Assembly (NCBI RefSeq): GCF_027942865.1
Contig: NC_134521.1
Coordinates: forward strand, 1,564,501 to 1,628,500
Reading direction: 5' to 3'
From: Odontesthes bonariensis
Taxonomy: Eukaryota; Chordata; Actinopteri; Atheriniformes; Atherinopsidae
DNA length: 64,000 bases
Made by a program: the position numbers and the translations under genes. Under the pieces are notes generated by a model. That model was not told the origin of the DNA. It did no database searches and saw only the letters and a list, made by a program, of their open reading frames with translations. How positions within the stretch are numbered: the first letter of the stretch is position 1; the number at the start of each line of letters is the position of its first letter. This document shows, piece after piece, positions 63,011 through 64,000 of this stretch.

Positions 63011-63540
63011 TAGGGCTGGGCGAGTCAACTCGTTATTATCACGTTAACTTGTTAATAATTTAACGCAGATAAATATTTTATCGCGCATTAACGCAGGTTT
63101 TATTTATTTTTACATTTTTAAAAAAAGATAAAAAAACATTTTTTGGGGGCTTTTGTGCCTCTAATGGATAGGAAAGTTCAGAGAGACAGGAAGCAGGGGG
63201 CAGAGAGAGGGGGAACAACACGCAGCACAGGGCCGTCCGATGCGGGACTCGAACCGGGGCCAGCTGCAGCGAGGACTGTAGCCTCTGTACATGGGGCGCC
63301 TGCTCAACCCACTACGCCACAAACCACCCCTGTTTTATTATTTATTTTATTTTGTAAAAGTCTGTTGCTCACAGGCTTTTATTTTGTAAAAGTCTGTCGC
63401 TCACACTGCTGTGGAACCGGAAAAGAAAATAATTGGCGGATCCACCAAACATGGAGAAGGGTATGGAACTTTTACTCGGCCATTTTCAAATAGAGACTAC
63501 TTGTGACCTTCTGGAAGACTTGGTCCAGTCAGTTGGTCCA
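63011..63540. mobile_element. hAT fragment in trappc14 intron 2
   Basis: Starts tagggctgggcgagtcaact with acgttaac/ttaataattaacg-type palindromic words characteristic of a common teleost hAT (cgcgcattaacgcaggtttt). A direct repeat of ttattttgtaaaagtctgt occurs at 63345 and 63378. Bases 63452-63510 may hold the start of the transposase (an ATG in acatggagaagg). The right terminus was not found. Confidence 0.6.
63128..63332 (-). mobile_element. tRNA-derived SINE inside the hAT fragment
   Basis: On the minus strand: an A box TGGCGTAGTGG (63309-63319), a B box GGTTCGAGTCC (63245-63255), then ctgtgctgcgtgttgttccc and ctctctgccccctgcttcct, and an A-rich tail. The head retains a tRNA-like fold. A different family from the SINEs before OR2, OR3 and OR5. 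Confidence 0.8.
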
Positions 63541-64000
63541 AGTCTTTGATCCAATCTCTACAATGGATGAACGTTGCTCGTTGTGAGGTCAAATTATTTC
63601 TTATCCTGTCGACTCATTTTTCATTCATTGCACCCAGATGATGAACCCTTCTTCCTTTGGCTGATTGCTCCTTTTATTGGTAACCTACCGGGGTCCAAAC
63701 GTTTGAATCCGTCCACTCCGCAGAGGTGACAGATTCACCTGGTGGCAATGACTACTTTGGTAGAAAAGGAATTGAAAACAGCCAATGGGGCAAAAACCAC
63801 CAGTGCTCACTTTGAGATGCAAAGTTCAGTTTTAAATTCGGTCCAGGATAACTGTTTGGCTGTAGATGGAAACAGAGAGTAAAGAGTTTACATCTAATAT
63901 CAGGTAAAGTCTTACCTTAAGCTGTTTTCATTGTAGCTGTCGGACACTTTGGCATAATGAATCAGTCCCCTGACCGGCCTGGCATTGGGTTCAGTGTGAG
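63541..64000. other. Intronic sequence to the window end
   Basis: No trappc14 exon was recognised. Some words (gttttaaattcggtccagg, ggataactgttt) may belong to a transposon, not identified. Confidence 0.4.

Overview
The window looks like teleost fish DNA, most likely a spiny-rayed (acanthomorph) fish. Supports are: five odorant receptor genes of the teleost 131-2-like group; teleost LINEs (L2-type, and an RTE element of Rex3 type with a GATG-type tail); tRNA-derived SINEs; many hAT, Harbinger, Kolobok, Tc1 and Tigger DNA transposons; and, at the right end, the first two coding exons of the vertebrate gene trappc14.

Layout. 1-3.2 kb: LINE, SINE and Harbinger-like remnants. 3.2-50.3 kb: a tandem cluster of five intact plus-strand receptor genes (OR1 3442-4422, OR2 15314-16291, OR3 32990-33967, OR4 42436-43410, OR5 48528-49505), spread apart by transposon-rich spacers. 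These spacers carry an intact-looking L2 ORF (23252-26668, minus) and a young RTE/Rex3-like LINE with a 13-bp target-site duplication (36618-39658). 50.3-60 kb: no receptor gene; a Kolobok foldback element, a hAT with a Tigger inside it, a hAT MITE with a perfect 8-bp target duplication, and simple repeats. 60-64 kb: trappc14 promoter, exon 1, a minisatellite-bearing intron, exon 2, then hAT and SINE sequence; the rest of the gene lies beyond the window.

The receptor cluster grew by duplication of a unit holding a TATA-like box, a short noncoding exon, a roughly 110-130 bp 5' UTR intron, a single coding exon and long 3' flank. OR1 and OR2 share several kilobases of 3' flank, interrupted by different later insertions. 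OR2, OR3 and OR5 share one SINE in the promoter region that OR1 and OR4 lack, so they form one branch. OR4 is the most diverged, but blocks of its coding sequence are almost identical to the others, which suggests gene conversion.

The least expected signal is a six-codon upstream ORF in all five receptor genes, whose stop codon lies one base before the receptor ATG and which starts at the 5' UTR splice junction. Others are a hAT element carrying a RecQ-helicase-like fragment, with its empty site preserved at a paralogous position; a 48-bp minisatellite open on both strands in trappc14 intron 1, with an inverted half-unit nearby; and a full CTCF-type core overlapping a NAGNAG acceptor of trappc14 exon 2. 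All calls were made by eye without database searches.
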